DNA of 41,330 nucleotides. Origin: Flavobacteriaceae bacterium (GTDB lineage Bacteria; Bacteroidota; Bacteroidia; Flavobacteriales; Flavobacteriaceae). Within the stretch, counting starts at the first letter, position 1. Every line of letters starts with the position of its first letter. The notes below the pieces were generated by a model. That model worked only from the letters and a program-made list of their open reading frames with translations. It was not told where the DNA came from and ran no database searches. Below are positions 8,566 through 17,061 of the stretch, one piece after another. The translations under genes and the position numbers were made by a program. The stretch lies in assembly GCA_947463515.1 (NCBI GenBank), contig CANHRI010000019.1:1-41330 (forward strand). Direction: 5' to 3'.

Positions 8566-9876
8566 CTATCGCAAGTATTTTTCAAAGTAGCGTGTGTCTA
8601 CACGTGCTTTGATATCGTGTAACAAGTTGTATAATCCAAAAAATGTGCGGTTGATGTATAAAAAATGCTTCGAACCGCGATTTCCATTCATTTTGCGCAA
8701 CTGCGTATCTTTGGCAAACTCCTCCCCCATCACCGCAATTCTTCCGAAAAAATCTTCATCCGAAAAATCGAAATGATCGGCGTGAAAGGGTAGTGTAAAG
8801 AGTTGCAACAACTCATGGAAAATTTTCGTAAAATAAACAATCTCTTGTGGGGTATCATCGTGACGTAAAATCTCCAACTCATAGAGTTTTTGATTGAAAA
8901 TCGTTGGATTGTTGATACTTTCCTTATTGGCCAATTCAAAATACGGCGTATAAAATTCCATAGGAACTTTTTTGATACACCCAAAATCAATAGCGACCAA
9001 GTTGCCTTGCTTATCCACGAGGAAGTTTCCAGGATGTGGATCGGCGTGCACTTGCTTCAGGGCATGCATTTGGTACATATAAAAGTCCCACAAAGCCTGT
9101 CCAATACGATCGCCAAAAGCACGATCTGTATTCTGTTTGGCAAATTCCGACAAATGCAACCCATCGATCCATTCCATCGTCAAAATCTTGGCCGAGGAAT
9201 ATTCTTTATAGTATTTCGGGAAGCGCAAATTTTCAATATGACTACACAATTGCGTCATCTCGATACTTTGACGAAGTTCCAAATCGTAGTCGGTCTCTTC
9301 CAACAATTTGTCTTCCACTTCCTTAAAATACTTTTCCGAATCTTTACCTTTCAAATTAAACATTCGAATGGCAAAGGGTTTGACCAAAGCCAAATCCGAA
9401 CTTATACTCTCTGCTACGCCCGGGTATTGTATTTTCACAGCTAAATTTTTCCCATCTTTCGTTGCTTTGTGTACCTGACCGATACTCGCAGCATTAGTGG
9501 CGTCGGGAGTGAACGTATCGTATAAGTTCTCTGGATATTGACCGAGATATTTTTTGAACGTTTTTCTTACTAAAGGGGCAGATAGTGGAGGAACGCTGAA
9601 TTGCGACAGCGAAAACTTATCCACATACTGCTGGGGCATAATACTTTTGTCCATGCTCAACATTTGAGCTACTTTCAAGGCACTGCCTTTCAAATTTTTG
9701 AGTCCGTCATAAATATCCTCCGCATTATTCTCATTCAATTTATCACGCGACACACTGGGATTAACCAATTTTTCACCATAGTAAGCAACATAATTGGTGC
9801 CTACTTTGAGACCCGTTTTGACCAATTGACCGGCGCGTTCTATTTTGCCTGTCGGAATTTTATCTAAGGTCTTCAT
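8566..9876 (-). CDS. ABC1/AarF/UbiB family atypical kinase
   Basis: This is an atypical protein-kinase-like ATPase of 436 residues. The family features are present: the KxGQ-type motif as K68-V-A-Q71, the Ala-rich loop AASIGQVH (about 129-136), the conserved Lys in VKIQYPG (148), the catalytic loop HADPHPGN (277-284) and the metal-binding DFG (297-299). Family members support isoprenoid quinone synthesis (UbiB, Coq8) or lipid homeostasis, and plant homologues act in plastoglobules. Bacteroidota use menaquinone, so the target here is open. The gene starts 3 bases after a TetR-like gene and is surely cotranscribed. Its promoter shares an inverted repeat with the carotenoid genes, suggesting an isoprenoid or photo-oxidative role (inference). 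Confidence 0.9.
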   Translation of the reverse strand: MKTLDKIPTGKIERAGQLVKTGLKVGTNYVAYYGEKLVNPSVSRDKLNENNAEDIYDGLKNLKGSALKVAQMLSMDKSIMPQQYVDKFSLSQFSVPPLSAPLVRKTFKKYLGQYPENLYDTFTPDATNAASIGQVHKATKDGKNLAVKIQYPGVAESISSDLALVKPFAIRMFNLKGKDSEKYFKEVEDKLLEETDYDLELRQSIEMTQLCSHIENLRFPKYYKEYSSAKILTMEWIDGLHLSEFAKQNTDRAFGDRIGQALWDFYMYQMHALKQVHADPHPGNFLVDKQGNLVAIDFGCIKKVPMEFYTPYFELANKESINNPTIFNQKLYELEILRHDDTPQEIVYFTKIFHELLQLFTLPFHADHFDFSDEDFFGRIAVMGEEFAKDTQLRKMNGNRGSKHFLYINRTFFGLYNLLHDIKARVDTRYFEKYLR

Positions 9877-9879
9877 CGG

Positions 9880-10554
9880 TTACTTATGATTTTCTTTCCA
9901 TAAAAATTTACCCAAATCAATCACACGCTCCAACGGTTGCGTTTGCATCAAATCAAAAGCGGTGTTGACGGTTTTTTCTATCAAAATGTCTGTTTTCTCA
10001 AACCCCTTGGATGTATCATCAATCCAAAATTTAAGAATCACTATAAAATTCACCCAAGCGGCTTCTGCCGTGACTGATTTTGAAATTTTTGCCCATTTCT
10101 CATTCCAAGCGGTATCCTGGGTGAACTGAACATTATCTACGATAAAATCTTTAAAATGGTTTCGCATTCCACGTAAAGATTTCAAATTCTTAAGCCCTTG
10201 TTTATGACCCTCTAATTGAAACAAAACATAACTTCTATTCAAGGAGAGCAATTCAAACAAAGTAAAGTATAGCGTTAATAATTTATCACGGTCTACAAAA
10301 GCATTATAAGCTTCATCCTTTTGCATCGTAGCCACAGCATGTTCAAAAAACTGCATCCATATCGTTTCCTTTAATGCCTCAATGGACCCAAAGTGAATAT
10401 AAAAATCGGACTCCTTAATCCCAACTTCGTGACAAAATAGGTAAACATTCTTGGGTTCAGCGTCGTTTTTCAACACTGAATCCATAAACAACGAAATAAT
10501 GGATTGATCGTCTACGATCTTTTTTCTTCCTTTTTTGGGCGTTGCAGTTTCCAT
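9880..10554 (-). CDS. TetR family transcriptional regulator
   Basis: This is a 224-residue regulator with a basic N-terminal tail (PKKGRKKI) and a TetR-type HTH in about residues 15-65, where ESDFYIHFGSIEALKETIW is the recognition helix and following turn. The C-terminal part is a helical ligand-binding domain of the TetR_C type. It lies 3 bases upstream of the ABC1/UbiB kinase, so the pair form one operon, and it probably senses a small lipophilic molecule linked to the kinase's pathway (inference). A promoter with an inverted repeat TGTTTAA-N16-TTAAACA lies just upstream; this protein or the CarH-like protein at 37174 may bind it. Confidence 0.85.
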   Translation of the reverse strand: METATPKKGRKKIVDDQSIISLFMDSVLKNDAEPKNVYLFCHEVGIKESDFYIHFGSIEALKETIWMQFFEHAVATMQKDEAYNAFVDRDKLLTLYFTLFELLSLNRSYVLFQLEGHKQGLKNLKSLRGMRNHFKDFIVDNVQFTQDTAWNEKWAKISKSVTAEAAWVNFIVILKFWIDDTSKGFEKTDILIEKTVNTAFDLMQTQPLERVIDLGKFLWKENHK

Positions 10555-10568
10555 GTCCTATTTTTTTG

Positions 10569-10596
10569 TAAAGATAAGAAGTGTTTAATATTTCAA
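10569..10596 (-). promoter_or_regulatory. Promoter of the TetR/UbiB-kinase operon
   Basis: On the minus strand TTG (10594-10596) is followed after 17 bases by TATCTTTA (10569-10576), one base off the TAnnTTTG consensus. It lies about 15 bases before the start codon. Confidence 0.5.
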
Positions 10597-10611
10597 CCAA
10601 ATTGTTAAACA
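10582..10611. promoter_or_regulatory. Putative operator, TGTTTAA-N16-TTAAACA
   Basis: TGTTTAA (10582-10588) and TTAAACA (10605-10611) form an inverted repeat with a 16-base spacer. One half lies in the spacer of the TetR/UbiB promoter, the other just upstream of its TTG box. The same half-sites, with spacers of 17 and 16, occur before the CarH-like gene and crtI. Confidence 0.5.
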
Positions 10612-10635
10612 AAATATTTTGTTAATTTTTTCGGC

Positions 10636-10665
10636 AAAAAAAAACGTCCGGGGTTACCGAACGTT
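10636..10665 (-). terminator. Terminator of the OmpA-lipoprotein operon
   Basis: On the minus strand AACGTTCGG and CCGGACGTT pair over 9 bp (one G-U) around a 5-base loop and are followed by nine Ts. Confidence 0.88.
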
Positions 10666-10673
10666 GTTTTTAG

Positions 10674-11366
10674 TTAGCGACCCGCCTCGCGTTGGGCTTC
10701 TTGTTTCATTTTTTCATTGGCTACGATCGAAAACTCAACCCGTCGATTCATAGCACGACCTGCTTCCGTTTCGTTATCCCCTATCGGATCGGCTTCTCCC
10801 ATACCTACGATTTGAAAACGCGACATGTTTAAGCCTTTGGATTCTAAATAACGTTCAACGGCCAAGGCTCGCTTTTCAGACAAATCGAGGTTATAAGCAT
10901 CGGCACCTTTAGAATCAGTATAGCCAAAAATCTTAATATCGGTATCGGCATACTCCCTGAAAACGGGTACTAACTTATCCAAATTAGTTCGTGCCGCCGC
11001 TGTCAATGTGGCTTTGTTAAAATCAAAACGGACCGCATTTTCTCCCAAAACCAATTTAATACCTTCCCCTACGCGGTCGACTTGCGCACCGGGTAATGCC
11101 GTTTGGATTTCACGGGCTTGTTTGTCCATTTTATTCCCAATAACGCCACCTGCAACTCCACCAACAACGCCCCCAAGCACTGCGCCCAAAGCACCATTCC
11201 CGCCTTTTCCTGCATTATTTCCGATGACACCACCCAAAACAGCACCCGCCGCCGCACCAATAGCCGCACCACGTTGGGTATTGTTTGTATTTTTCACCGC
11301 TTCACAACCGGCCAAGGGACCTAAGGTTAGAAGTCCCACCATTACTATTGCAATTCCTTTTTTCAT
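10674..11366 (-). CDS. OmpA family lipoprotein with glycine-zipper segment
   Basis: This is an outer-membrane lipoprotein of 230 residues. The signal peptide ends in lipobox LAGC (Cys21). Then comes a glycine-zipper region (about 33-82, GAAIGAAAGAVLGGVIG and a second copy). The C-terminal half is an OmpA peptidoglycan-binding domain (RFDFNKATLT, IFGYTDSKG, LSEKRALAVERYL, GMGEADPIGDN, NRRVEFSI). The protein probably anchors the outer membrane to peptidoglycan, like YiaD. It lies 12 bases after the lipocalin-like lipoprotein gene and shares its terminator. Confidence 0.92.
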   Translation of the reverse strand: MKKGIAIVMVGLLTLGPLAGCEAVKNTNNTQRGAAIGAAAGAVLGGVIGNNAGKGGNGALGAVLGGVVGGVAGGVIGNKMDKQAREIQTALPGAQVDRVGEGIKLVLGENAVRFDFNKATLTAAARTNLDKLVPVFREYADTDIKIFGYTDSKGADAYNLDLSEKRALAVERYLESKGLNMSRFQIVGMGEADPIGDNETEAGRAMNRRVEFSIVANEKMKQEAQREAGR

Positions 11367-11378
11367 CGTGTTTAGGTT

Positions 11379-11849
11379 TTAGTTTCTTGAAAATTGATAC
11401 ACTACATTAACATTTTTACCGCCTACATTGACTTGATCGGTAAGTTCAAAACTAGAATTGGTAACGGCTCCAACCTGGAGCGCATAGCCCTCGGTAACTT
11501 TACGCGCTTTGGTTTCATTAAGGATTTTCATTACAAATTGTCCTTCTTTGTTAATAAACCATGTGAAAGGCGAACTGAATGCCATACACGAAGCATTGTT
11601 TAAAGAAAACTCTCCTTTATTGTTATTGGAGATAAAACGCCATTGGCTTCCCACAAAACATTGGGAATCTGCCAAATCAAAAGAAGTGATTTTGATCACC
11701 TCAGCTCCTGGATAAAAAACTTTTGTCAACGTCCAATTGCCTTTCAGGGCGACTTCGGTTTTGTTGTCTAATCGGGTATTGGTTGCCGATTTAGATTTGC
11801 AAGCGCTAAAGAGCACCAACAACATCAAGGCATACATCATTTTTTTCAT
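11379..11849 (-). CDS. Lipocalin-like lipoprotein
   Basis: This is a small lipoprotein of 156 residues with signal peptide MKKMMYALMLLVLFSAC (lipobox FSAC). The start at 11849 puts the methionine directly before the basic n-region; the frame remains open to 11882. After a short linker, LKGNWTLTKVFYPG opens a lipocalin-like beta-barrel domain of the kind common in Flavobacteriia, closing with VNVVYQFSRN. Ligand unknown. It is the first gene of a two-gene operon with the OmpA lipoprotein, so the two may work together at the outer membrane. Confidence 0.8.
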   Translation of the reverse strand: MKKMMYALMLLVLFSACKSKSATNTRLDNKTEVALKGNWTLTKVFYPGAEVIKITSFDLADSQCFVGSQWRFISNNNKGEFSLNNASCMAFSSPFTWFINKEGQFVMKILNETKARKVTEGYALQVGAVTNSSFELTDQVNVGGKNVNVVYQFSRN

Positions 11850-11946
11850 GAGTTGCTTTTTTAGGGTTAAAAACTCCCACAAAAATACAACGCTCCCCCT
11901 AAAATTAGGTAGAATTTAACGTAATGTTAATGGCAATGGATACTAC

Positions 11947-11957
11947 GACAATTTGTC
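11947..11957. promoter_or_regulatory. Palindrome upstream of htpG
   Basis: GACAATTTGTC is an 11-base perfect palindrome (GACAA-T-TTGTC) about 70 bases before the htpG start. As htpG is a heat-shock gene, it is a candidate stress-regulator site; no promoter matching the consensus is clear. Confidence 0.25.
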
Positions 11958-12026
11958 AGTTTAATAGGAGTTGGTATTCTCTTTGCTTACCAAAATGCAA
12001 ATTGTGTAACTCAAAAATTGTGTATT

Positions 12027-13907
12027 ATGTCAACAGGAAAAATCAATGTTTCCGTCGAGAACATTTTCCCTCTTATAAAAAAGTTTTTATACAGCGACCA
12101 TGAAATCTTTTTACGCGAATTGGTGTCCAATGCCACCGATGCCACTTTAAAATTAAAACATCTTACGGGTATTGGAGAAGCTAACGTAGAGTATGGTACG
12201 CCACAGATTGAAATTAAAATTGACAAAGACGGTAAAAAATTACACATCATCGACCAAGGATTGGGAATGACCGCCGAAGAGGTTGAAAAATACATCAACC
12301 AAGTCGCATTCTCAGGCGCTGAGGAGTTTTTAGAAAAATACAAAGATTCTGCCAAAGATGCCGGAATCATCGGTCATTTTGGTTTGGGCTTTTACTCGGC
12401 ATTTATGGTTGCTGAGAAAGTGGAAATCATCACCAAATCGTACAAAGACGAACCTGCAGCACACTGGACCTGTGACGGTAGTCCCGAGTTTACCCTAGTA
12501 CCCCACGACAAAACCGAACGAGGCACTGAAATCATTTTACACATTGCCGAAGACTCCACCGAATTTTTGGAAGAATTCCGTATCAGTGAATTGTTGCGTA
12601 AATACAACAAATTCATGCCGATTCCGATTAAATTCGGGACACGTAAAGAAGCTTTACCCAAACCCGAAGAGGCGGGCGACGATTACAAAACAGAATACAT
12701 CGACGTAGACAATATCATCAACAATCCTTCCCCTGCTTGGACCAAACAACCTTCGGATTTGAAGGACGAAGATTATCAAAACTTCTACCGAGAATTGTAC
12801 CCGATGCAATTTGAAGACCCGCTATTTTACATCCACTTAAATGTAGATTATCCTTTCAACCTTACTGGAATTTTGTACTTCCCCAAAATGTCGCAGGAAG
12901 TTCAAATGCAAAAAGATAAAATCCAGTTGTACCAAAATCAGGTGTTTGTAACCGACAACGTAGAAGGAATTGTTCCTGAATTTTTGGGCATGTTGCGTGG
13001 AGTAATTGACTCGCCAGACATTCCGTTAAACGTATCGCGCTCTTATTTACAAGCCGATGGTAATGTGAAAAAGATTTCCAATTACATTACCCGTAAAGTT
13101 TCCGACAAACTCAAAGCCCTTTTTACTGAAAACCGCGAGGACTTTGAAAAGAAATGGAACGATATCAAAATCGTATTGGAATACGGAATGCTTACCGAAC
13201 CTAAATTTTATGAAAAAGCAGGGGATTTTGTCCTTTATCCCACTGTGAATGAGGCCTACTACACCTTGGCTGAATTGAAAGAAACACTCAAAGACACCCA
13301 TACCGATAAAAACGGGAAATTGGTAGTTTTGTATACTTCCAACAAAGAACAACAACACAGTTACATTGATATTGCCCAAGAAAAAGGCTATCAAGTGCTC
13401 GTAATGGACTCGCCTATTGTGTCGCATTTGATTCAAAAATTGGAAACCGACAATGAGAACCTAACTTTTGCCCGCGTAGATGCCGATCATATTGATAAAT
13501 TGATTCAAAAAGAGGACACAACACCGTCAAAACTTTCGGAGGAGGAACAAGAAAAGTTGAAGGGAATTTTGGAGAATGTCATCCCTAAAGCCAACTATAC
13601 TTTGCAACTGGAAGCCATGGACAGTTCGGCTGCCCCTTTCATTTTGACCCAACCCGAATTCATGCGTCGTATGAAAGAAATGAGTCAAACAGGAGGCGGA
13701 ATGATGGGATTTGGCAATTTCCCTGAAATGTACAATGTGTTGGTGAATACCAATGCCGACTTGGCGACACGTTTGTTGGAAACAGAAGGGGAAACACAAG
13801 AAAAACTCATCAAACAAGCGTTGGATTTGGCTAAAATTGCCCAAGGTCTTCTAAAAGGGGAAGAATTAACGGCTTTCGTGAAACGTAGTTTTGAACAATT
13901 GGCCTAA
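12027..13907 (+). CDS. htpG: Molecular chaperone HtpG (Hsp90)
   Basis: This is the cytoplasmic Hsp90 chaperone, 626 residues, normal length. The GHKL ATPase N-domain shows LRELVSNATDA (Asn and Asp contacting ATP), DQGLGMT and GHFGLGFYSAFMVA. The middle domain includes LYFPKM and NVSRSYLQADG, and the C-terminal dimerisation domain follows; as in other bacterial Hsp90s there is no MEEVD tail. The start MSTGKINVSVENIFPL at 12027 fits the family; an upstream TTG at 12018 is in frame but unlikely. It is monocistronic with its own terminator. Confidence 0.97.
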   Translation: MSTGKINVSVENIFPLIKKFLYSDHEIFLRELVSNATDATLKLKHLTGIGEANVEYGTPQIEIKIDKDGKKLHIIDQGLGMTAEEVEKYINQVAFSGAEEFLEKYKDSAKDAGIIGHFGLGFYSAFMVAEKVEIITKSYKDEPAAHWTCDGSPEFTLVPHDKTERGTEIILHIAEDSTEFLEEFRISELLRKYNKFMPIPIKFGTRKEALPKPEEAGDDYKTEYIDVDNIINNPSPAWTKQPSDLKDEDYQNFYRELYPMQFEDPLFYIHLNVDYPFNLTGILYFPKMSQEVQMQKDKIQLYQNQVFVTDNVEGIVPEFLGMLRGVIDSPDIPLNVSRSYLQADGNVKKISNYITRKVSDKLKALFTENREDFEKKWNDIKIVLEYGMLTEPKFYEKAGDFVLYPTVNEAYYTLAELKETLKDTHTDKNGKLVVLYTSNKEQQHSYIDIAQEKGYQVLVMDSPIVSHLIQKLETDNENLTFARVDADHIDKLIQKEDTTPSKLSEEEQEKLKGILENVIPKANYTLQLEAMDSSAAPFILTQPEFMRRMKEMSQTGGGMMGFGNFPEMYNVLVNTNADLATRLLETEGETQEKLIKQALDLAKIAQGLLKGEELTAFVKRSFEQLA

Positions 13908-13926
13908 AAATTCTAAAAAAAGCGTT

Positions 13927-13960
13927 AAAAAAGCTGTCTCTCTTGTAGGCAGCTTTTTTT
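13927..13960 (+). terminator. Terminator of htpG
   Basis: AAAAAGCTG (13927-13935) and CAGCTTTTT (13950-13958) pair, followed by a T run. Confidence 0.85.
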
Positions 13961-14005
13961 ATTGCAAGGCTTCGGCTATATTTAACCCAACAATACTTTT
14001 TTTAC

Positions 14006-16078
14006 ATGAAAAAAAATATAACCCTCTTACTGATGACAATTGCTTCGCTATCCACCACAGCCCAAGAAGATTCCTACCTCGATTTGGAGGAAATCGATGG
14101 AAAAAAAGCGCTTGAATTTGTCAATAATCAAAATCAAAAAACCTTTTCCGTACTGGAAGCTGAGAAAGATTATGCCTCCCTGTATCAAAAAGCACTGACT
14201 ATTTTGAATGCCAAAGATCGCATTGTCTATCCATCGATAACTGGGGATTATGTGTATAATTTTTGGCAAGATGCTACCCATGTGCGTGGAATTTGGCGAC
14301 GAATGACCACGGCCGATTACAATGCGGGAAAATCCAATTGGGACATTCTATTGGACTTGGATGCCTTATCGGAGAAAGAACAAAAAAAATGGGTTTTTCA
14401 TGGCGCAACACCTTTATATCCTGGGAATGGATTGTATTTGGTTAATCTTTCCAATGGCGGCGGCGATGCCCATGAAACGCGCGAATTTGATGTGCGAACC
14501 AAACAGTTTGTGTCCAATGGTATTTTCTTACCCGAGGCCAAAAGCAGCATTCAATATTGGGATGAAAACAATTTAATCGTGGCTACCGACTTTGGCCCAG
14601 GATCATTGACCGAATCGGGGTATCCAAAAATCGTGAAATGGTGGAAACGAGGCACACCACTTTCGGAAGCCAAAACCTTGCTTTCGGGTGATCCGACTGA
14701 CGTTTACAACGGTGGCTCTGTTTTACGCGATGGGGAAACACCTTACCTACTCCTCACAAAAAGTCTTTCTTTTTACACCAACAAATCATATATTTATCAA
14801 AATGGACAAAATCTCTTGCTAAATATTCCAGATGATGCGGCCTTACTTGGAATCAAATTTGGAAAAGCGATTGTGCAACTCAAATCGGATTGGACAGTTG
14901 CTGGCAAAACCTACAGCCAAGGAAGTTTGATTGCGCTTGATTTCAAAACATTACTCGAAGGCAAGCACCAAGTAGAACTTTTGTTCAAACCTACACCGAA
15001 TCAAAGTTTAGAATCGGTAGCAATGACCAAAAATCAGCTGTTGATTAACGTTTTAAACGATGTAAAAAGCGAGTTGTATCTGTTGTCAAAGGGGAAAGAA
15101 AAATGGTATCAAACGCGCGTAGATGCTCCAGCTTACGGCACGATAACGATTGTCAGTGCCAACCGTGAGAGCGACGATTTCTACTATAGTTTTGAGAATT
15201 TCCTCGAACCCACAACGCTATTTGTTTACAATGTAAAAAACCGGAAATCAACGAAAGTTCAGGGGCTACCTGCTTTTTTCTCCGCCGACAAATACAAAGT
15301 GGAACAGTTTTTTGTCAAAGGAACTGATGGAAAAAATGTACCTTACTTTGTGATAGCTGCTAAAAATGTGGTGTTGAATGGAAAGAATCCAACTTTATTG
15401 TACGGTTACGGCGGATTTGAAGTGGCGATGCAGCCTTTTTACAGCGGAACCATGGGCGCATTGTGGCTCGAACAAGGCGGTGTTTATGTGTTAGCCAATA
15501 TTAGGGGTGGTGCCGAGTACGGTCCCTCCTGGCATCAAGCCGGTTTGAAAGAAAAACGCCAACTCATTTATGATGATTTTACAGCCATTAGTCGTGATTT
15601 AATCAAACGCAAAATTACCAGTAGCAAGCATCTAGGAATCATGGGAGGAAGTAACGGTGGTTTACTCATGGGGGTCGCTTTTACACAACATCCTGAGCTG
15701 TATAACGCTGTGGTGTGTCAGGTACCGTTATTGGATATGAAACGCTACAACAAACTATTGGCTGGAGCGAGCTGGATGGGAGAATACGGAAATCCCGATA
15801 TTACAGAAGAATGGACTTATATTCAAAAGTATTCGCCCTATCACAATGTCAAAAGTGACGTGAAGTACCCTGAAGTGTTTTTTATGACCTCCACACGCGA
15901 TGATCGGGTTCATCCAGGGCATGCTCGAAAAATGGCGGCCAAAATGCTTGACCTGGGGTATCCGATTTACTATTACGAAAATACAGAAGGAGGACATGGA
16001 GGCTCGTCAACCAACGATCAACGCGCCCGGTGGAATGCCCTGCAATACACCTATCTTTTGAAAAAATTAAAATCCTAA
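14006..16078 (+). CDS. Prolyl oligopeptidase family serine peptidase (S9A)
   Basis: This is an exported serine peptidase of 690 residues. Signal peptide MKKNITLLLMTIASLSTTAQ is followed by a seven-bladed propeller domain and a C-terminal alpha/beta hydrolase domain. The catalytic Ser is in GGSNGGLLMG, the Asp in STRDDRVHPGHARK and the His in EGGHGG. GYGGFEVAMQPFYSG and ANIRGGAEYGPSWHQAG are typical of prolyl oligopeptidases, which cut short peptides after proline. It is the second S9 peptidase in the window, from a different subfamily than the one at 3959. Single gene between two terminators. Confidence 0.92.
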   Translation: MKKNITLLLMTIASLSTTAQEDSYLDLEEIDGKKALEFVNNQNQKTFSVLEAEKDYASLYQKALTILNAKDRIVYPSITGDYVYNFWQDATHVRGIWRRMTTADYNAGKSNWDILLDLDALSEKEQKKWVFHGATPLYPGNGLYLVNLSNGGGDAHETREFDVRTKQFVSNGIFLPEAKSSIQYWDENNLIVATDFGPGSLTESGYPKIVKWWKRGTPLSEAKTLLSGDPTDVYNGGSVLRDGETPYLLLTKSLSFYTNKSYIYQNGQNLLLNIPDDAALLGIKFGKAIVQLKSDWTVAGKTYSQGSLIALDFKTLLEGKHQVELLFKPTPNQSLESVAMTKNQLLINVLNDVKSELYLLSKGKEKWYQTRVDAPAYGTITIVSANRESDDFYYSFENFLEPTTLFVYNVKNRKSTKVQGLPAFFSADKYKVEQFFVKGTDGKNVPYFVIAAKNVVLNGKNPTLLYGYGGFEVAMQPFYSGTMGALWLEQGGVYVLANIRGGAEYGPSWHQAGLKEKRQLIYDDFTAISRDLIKRKITSSKHLGIMGGSNGGLLMGVAFTQHPELYNAVVCQVPLLDMKRYNKLLAGASWMGEYGNPDITEEWTYIQKYSPYHNVKSDVKYPEVFFMTSTRDDRVHPGHARKMAAKMLDLGYPIYYYENTEGGHGGSSTNDQRARWNALQYTYLLKKLKS

Positions 16079-16106
16079 AAAAAAGTGCCTTCGGGCCTTT
16101 TTTTTT
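16077..16106 (+). terminator. Terminator of the S9A peptidase gene
   Basis: A short GCC-TTCG-GGC stem-loop (UUCG tetraloop) is flanked by A and T runs that extend the stem past one mismatch. Confidence 0.65.
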
Positions 16107-16144
16107 ATCGTTAAAAATTGTCGAACTTTACGCAAAGGATTGTT

Positions 16145-16552
16145 ATGAATTTACAGATTGAAACCCCAGCTTTACTCTTTTCGGCAACCTCGTTGATTTT
16201 GTTAGCCTATACCAACCGCTTTTTAACCATTGCGCAAATCGTTCGTAGTTTGAAAAAAAATTACGATGAAAACCACAACAAGAGTATTTTGATTGAAATA
16301 AAGAACTTGAATCTACGGCTCACGTTAATTCGGGCAATGCAACTTTTTGGGGTCCTCTCGCTTTTCTTGTCGGTTTTTGCCATGTTGCTTTTGTATCTCG
16401 AATGGATACTAGCGGGAATTTATCTTTTTGGAGCAAGTTTACTGAGCTTACTGATTTCGTTGGGCATCTCGTTTTGGGAAGTTAGTATTTCAGTAACGGC
16501 GCTTCGGGTTCACTTAAAAGATTTAATAGAAGAAAACAAAAACAAAGCATAA
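16145..16552 (+). CDS. DUF2721 membrane protein
   Basis: This is a 135-residue inner-membrane protein. The start at 16145 places MNLQIETPALLFSATS at the N-terminus, as in the DUF2721 family. Three hydrophobic segments are visible (about 8-24, 72-92 and 95-113). The TNRFLTIAQIVRSLKK stretch after the first segment and the short cytosolic helices are characteristic of the family. Function unknown. Its stop TAA shares a base with the ATG of the next gene, so the two are translationally coupled. Confidence 0.85.
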   Translation: MNLQIETPALLFSATSLILLAYTNRFLTIAQIVRSLKKNYDENHNKSILIEIKNLNLRLTLIRAMQLFGVLSLFLSVFAMLLLYLEWILAGIYLFGASLLSLLISLGISFWEVSISVTALRVHLKDLIEENKNKA

Positions 16553-17019
16553 TGGCGTTAGATTGGCTGAATTTAATCCACGAACTTCCGCAAATTTTAG
16601 GGCAATTAAGCGGACTCATAAAAGGCAATCGGGTGCTAAAGGACCAACTCATTCGGGAGCTACGTTTGAATTTAAAAGCGTTTGAAACCGCCCAAAAGAG
16701 TAAGGCGATGGATTATGATAAACTATTGGAATTACTGCACAACGAGCAAATACAAGCCGCTCGAAAACAACGTTTTACGTTTACAACTATTAAATCAGGG
16801 GAGGTTAAAGCGCAGCATGTTTTTAATCCTAGAAACCAAAAATATGTCGGGAGGGATTGTGCTTGGCTATTTAAAAATATTGACGAAAAAATAGAGGACC
16901 TCCGCATGCAAAAGCAATACCATGGGAGTTTGAATGCGCTCGCCGAACGCAATATAGCCCTTCAGTTTTCGAATTTGTTTTATAAGTTAAAACTCACAGC
17001 CGATTTTATTGTGGATTAA
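16552..17019 (+). CDS. Hypothetical protein, coupled to DUF2721
   Basis: This is a 155-residue soluble, charged protein that I do not recognise. It is mostly helical by composition. The first 60 residues (NLIHELPQILGQLSGLIKG, then LIRELRLNLKAFE) are amphipathic, and the middle holds a basic patch (AARKQRFTFTTIKSGEVKA) and YVGRDCAWLF. No signal peptide or membrane segment is seen. The start overlaps the DUF2721 stop (TAATG), so it is probably a partner of that membrane protein. Confidence 0.75.
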   Translation: MALDWLNLIHELPQILGQLSGLIKGNRVLKDQLIRELRLNLKAFETAQKSKAMDYDKLLELLHNEQIQAARKQRFTFTTIKSGEVKAQHVFNPRNQKYVGRDCAWLFKNIDEKIEDLRMQKQYHGSLNALAERNIALQFSNLFYKLKLTADFIVD

Positions 17020-17061
17020 ACCTTTGAACAAAAAATACATCCATTACGAAAATAATAACCG

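Noticed and set aside
8379..8585. 68-codon minus-strand open frame
   Set aside because: It overlaps the kinase gene end and the inverted repeat, and shows no family features.
8890..9444. 184-codon plus-strand open frame
   Set aside because: It lies wholly inside the ABC1/UbiB kinase gene, whose motifs are clear on the other strand.
13047..13436. 129-codon minus-strand open frame
   Set aside because: Antisense of the htpG middle domain.
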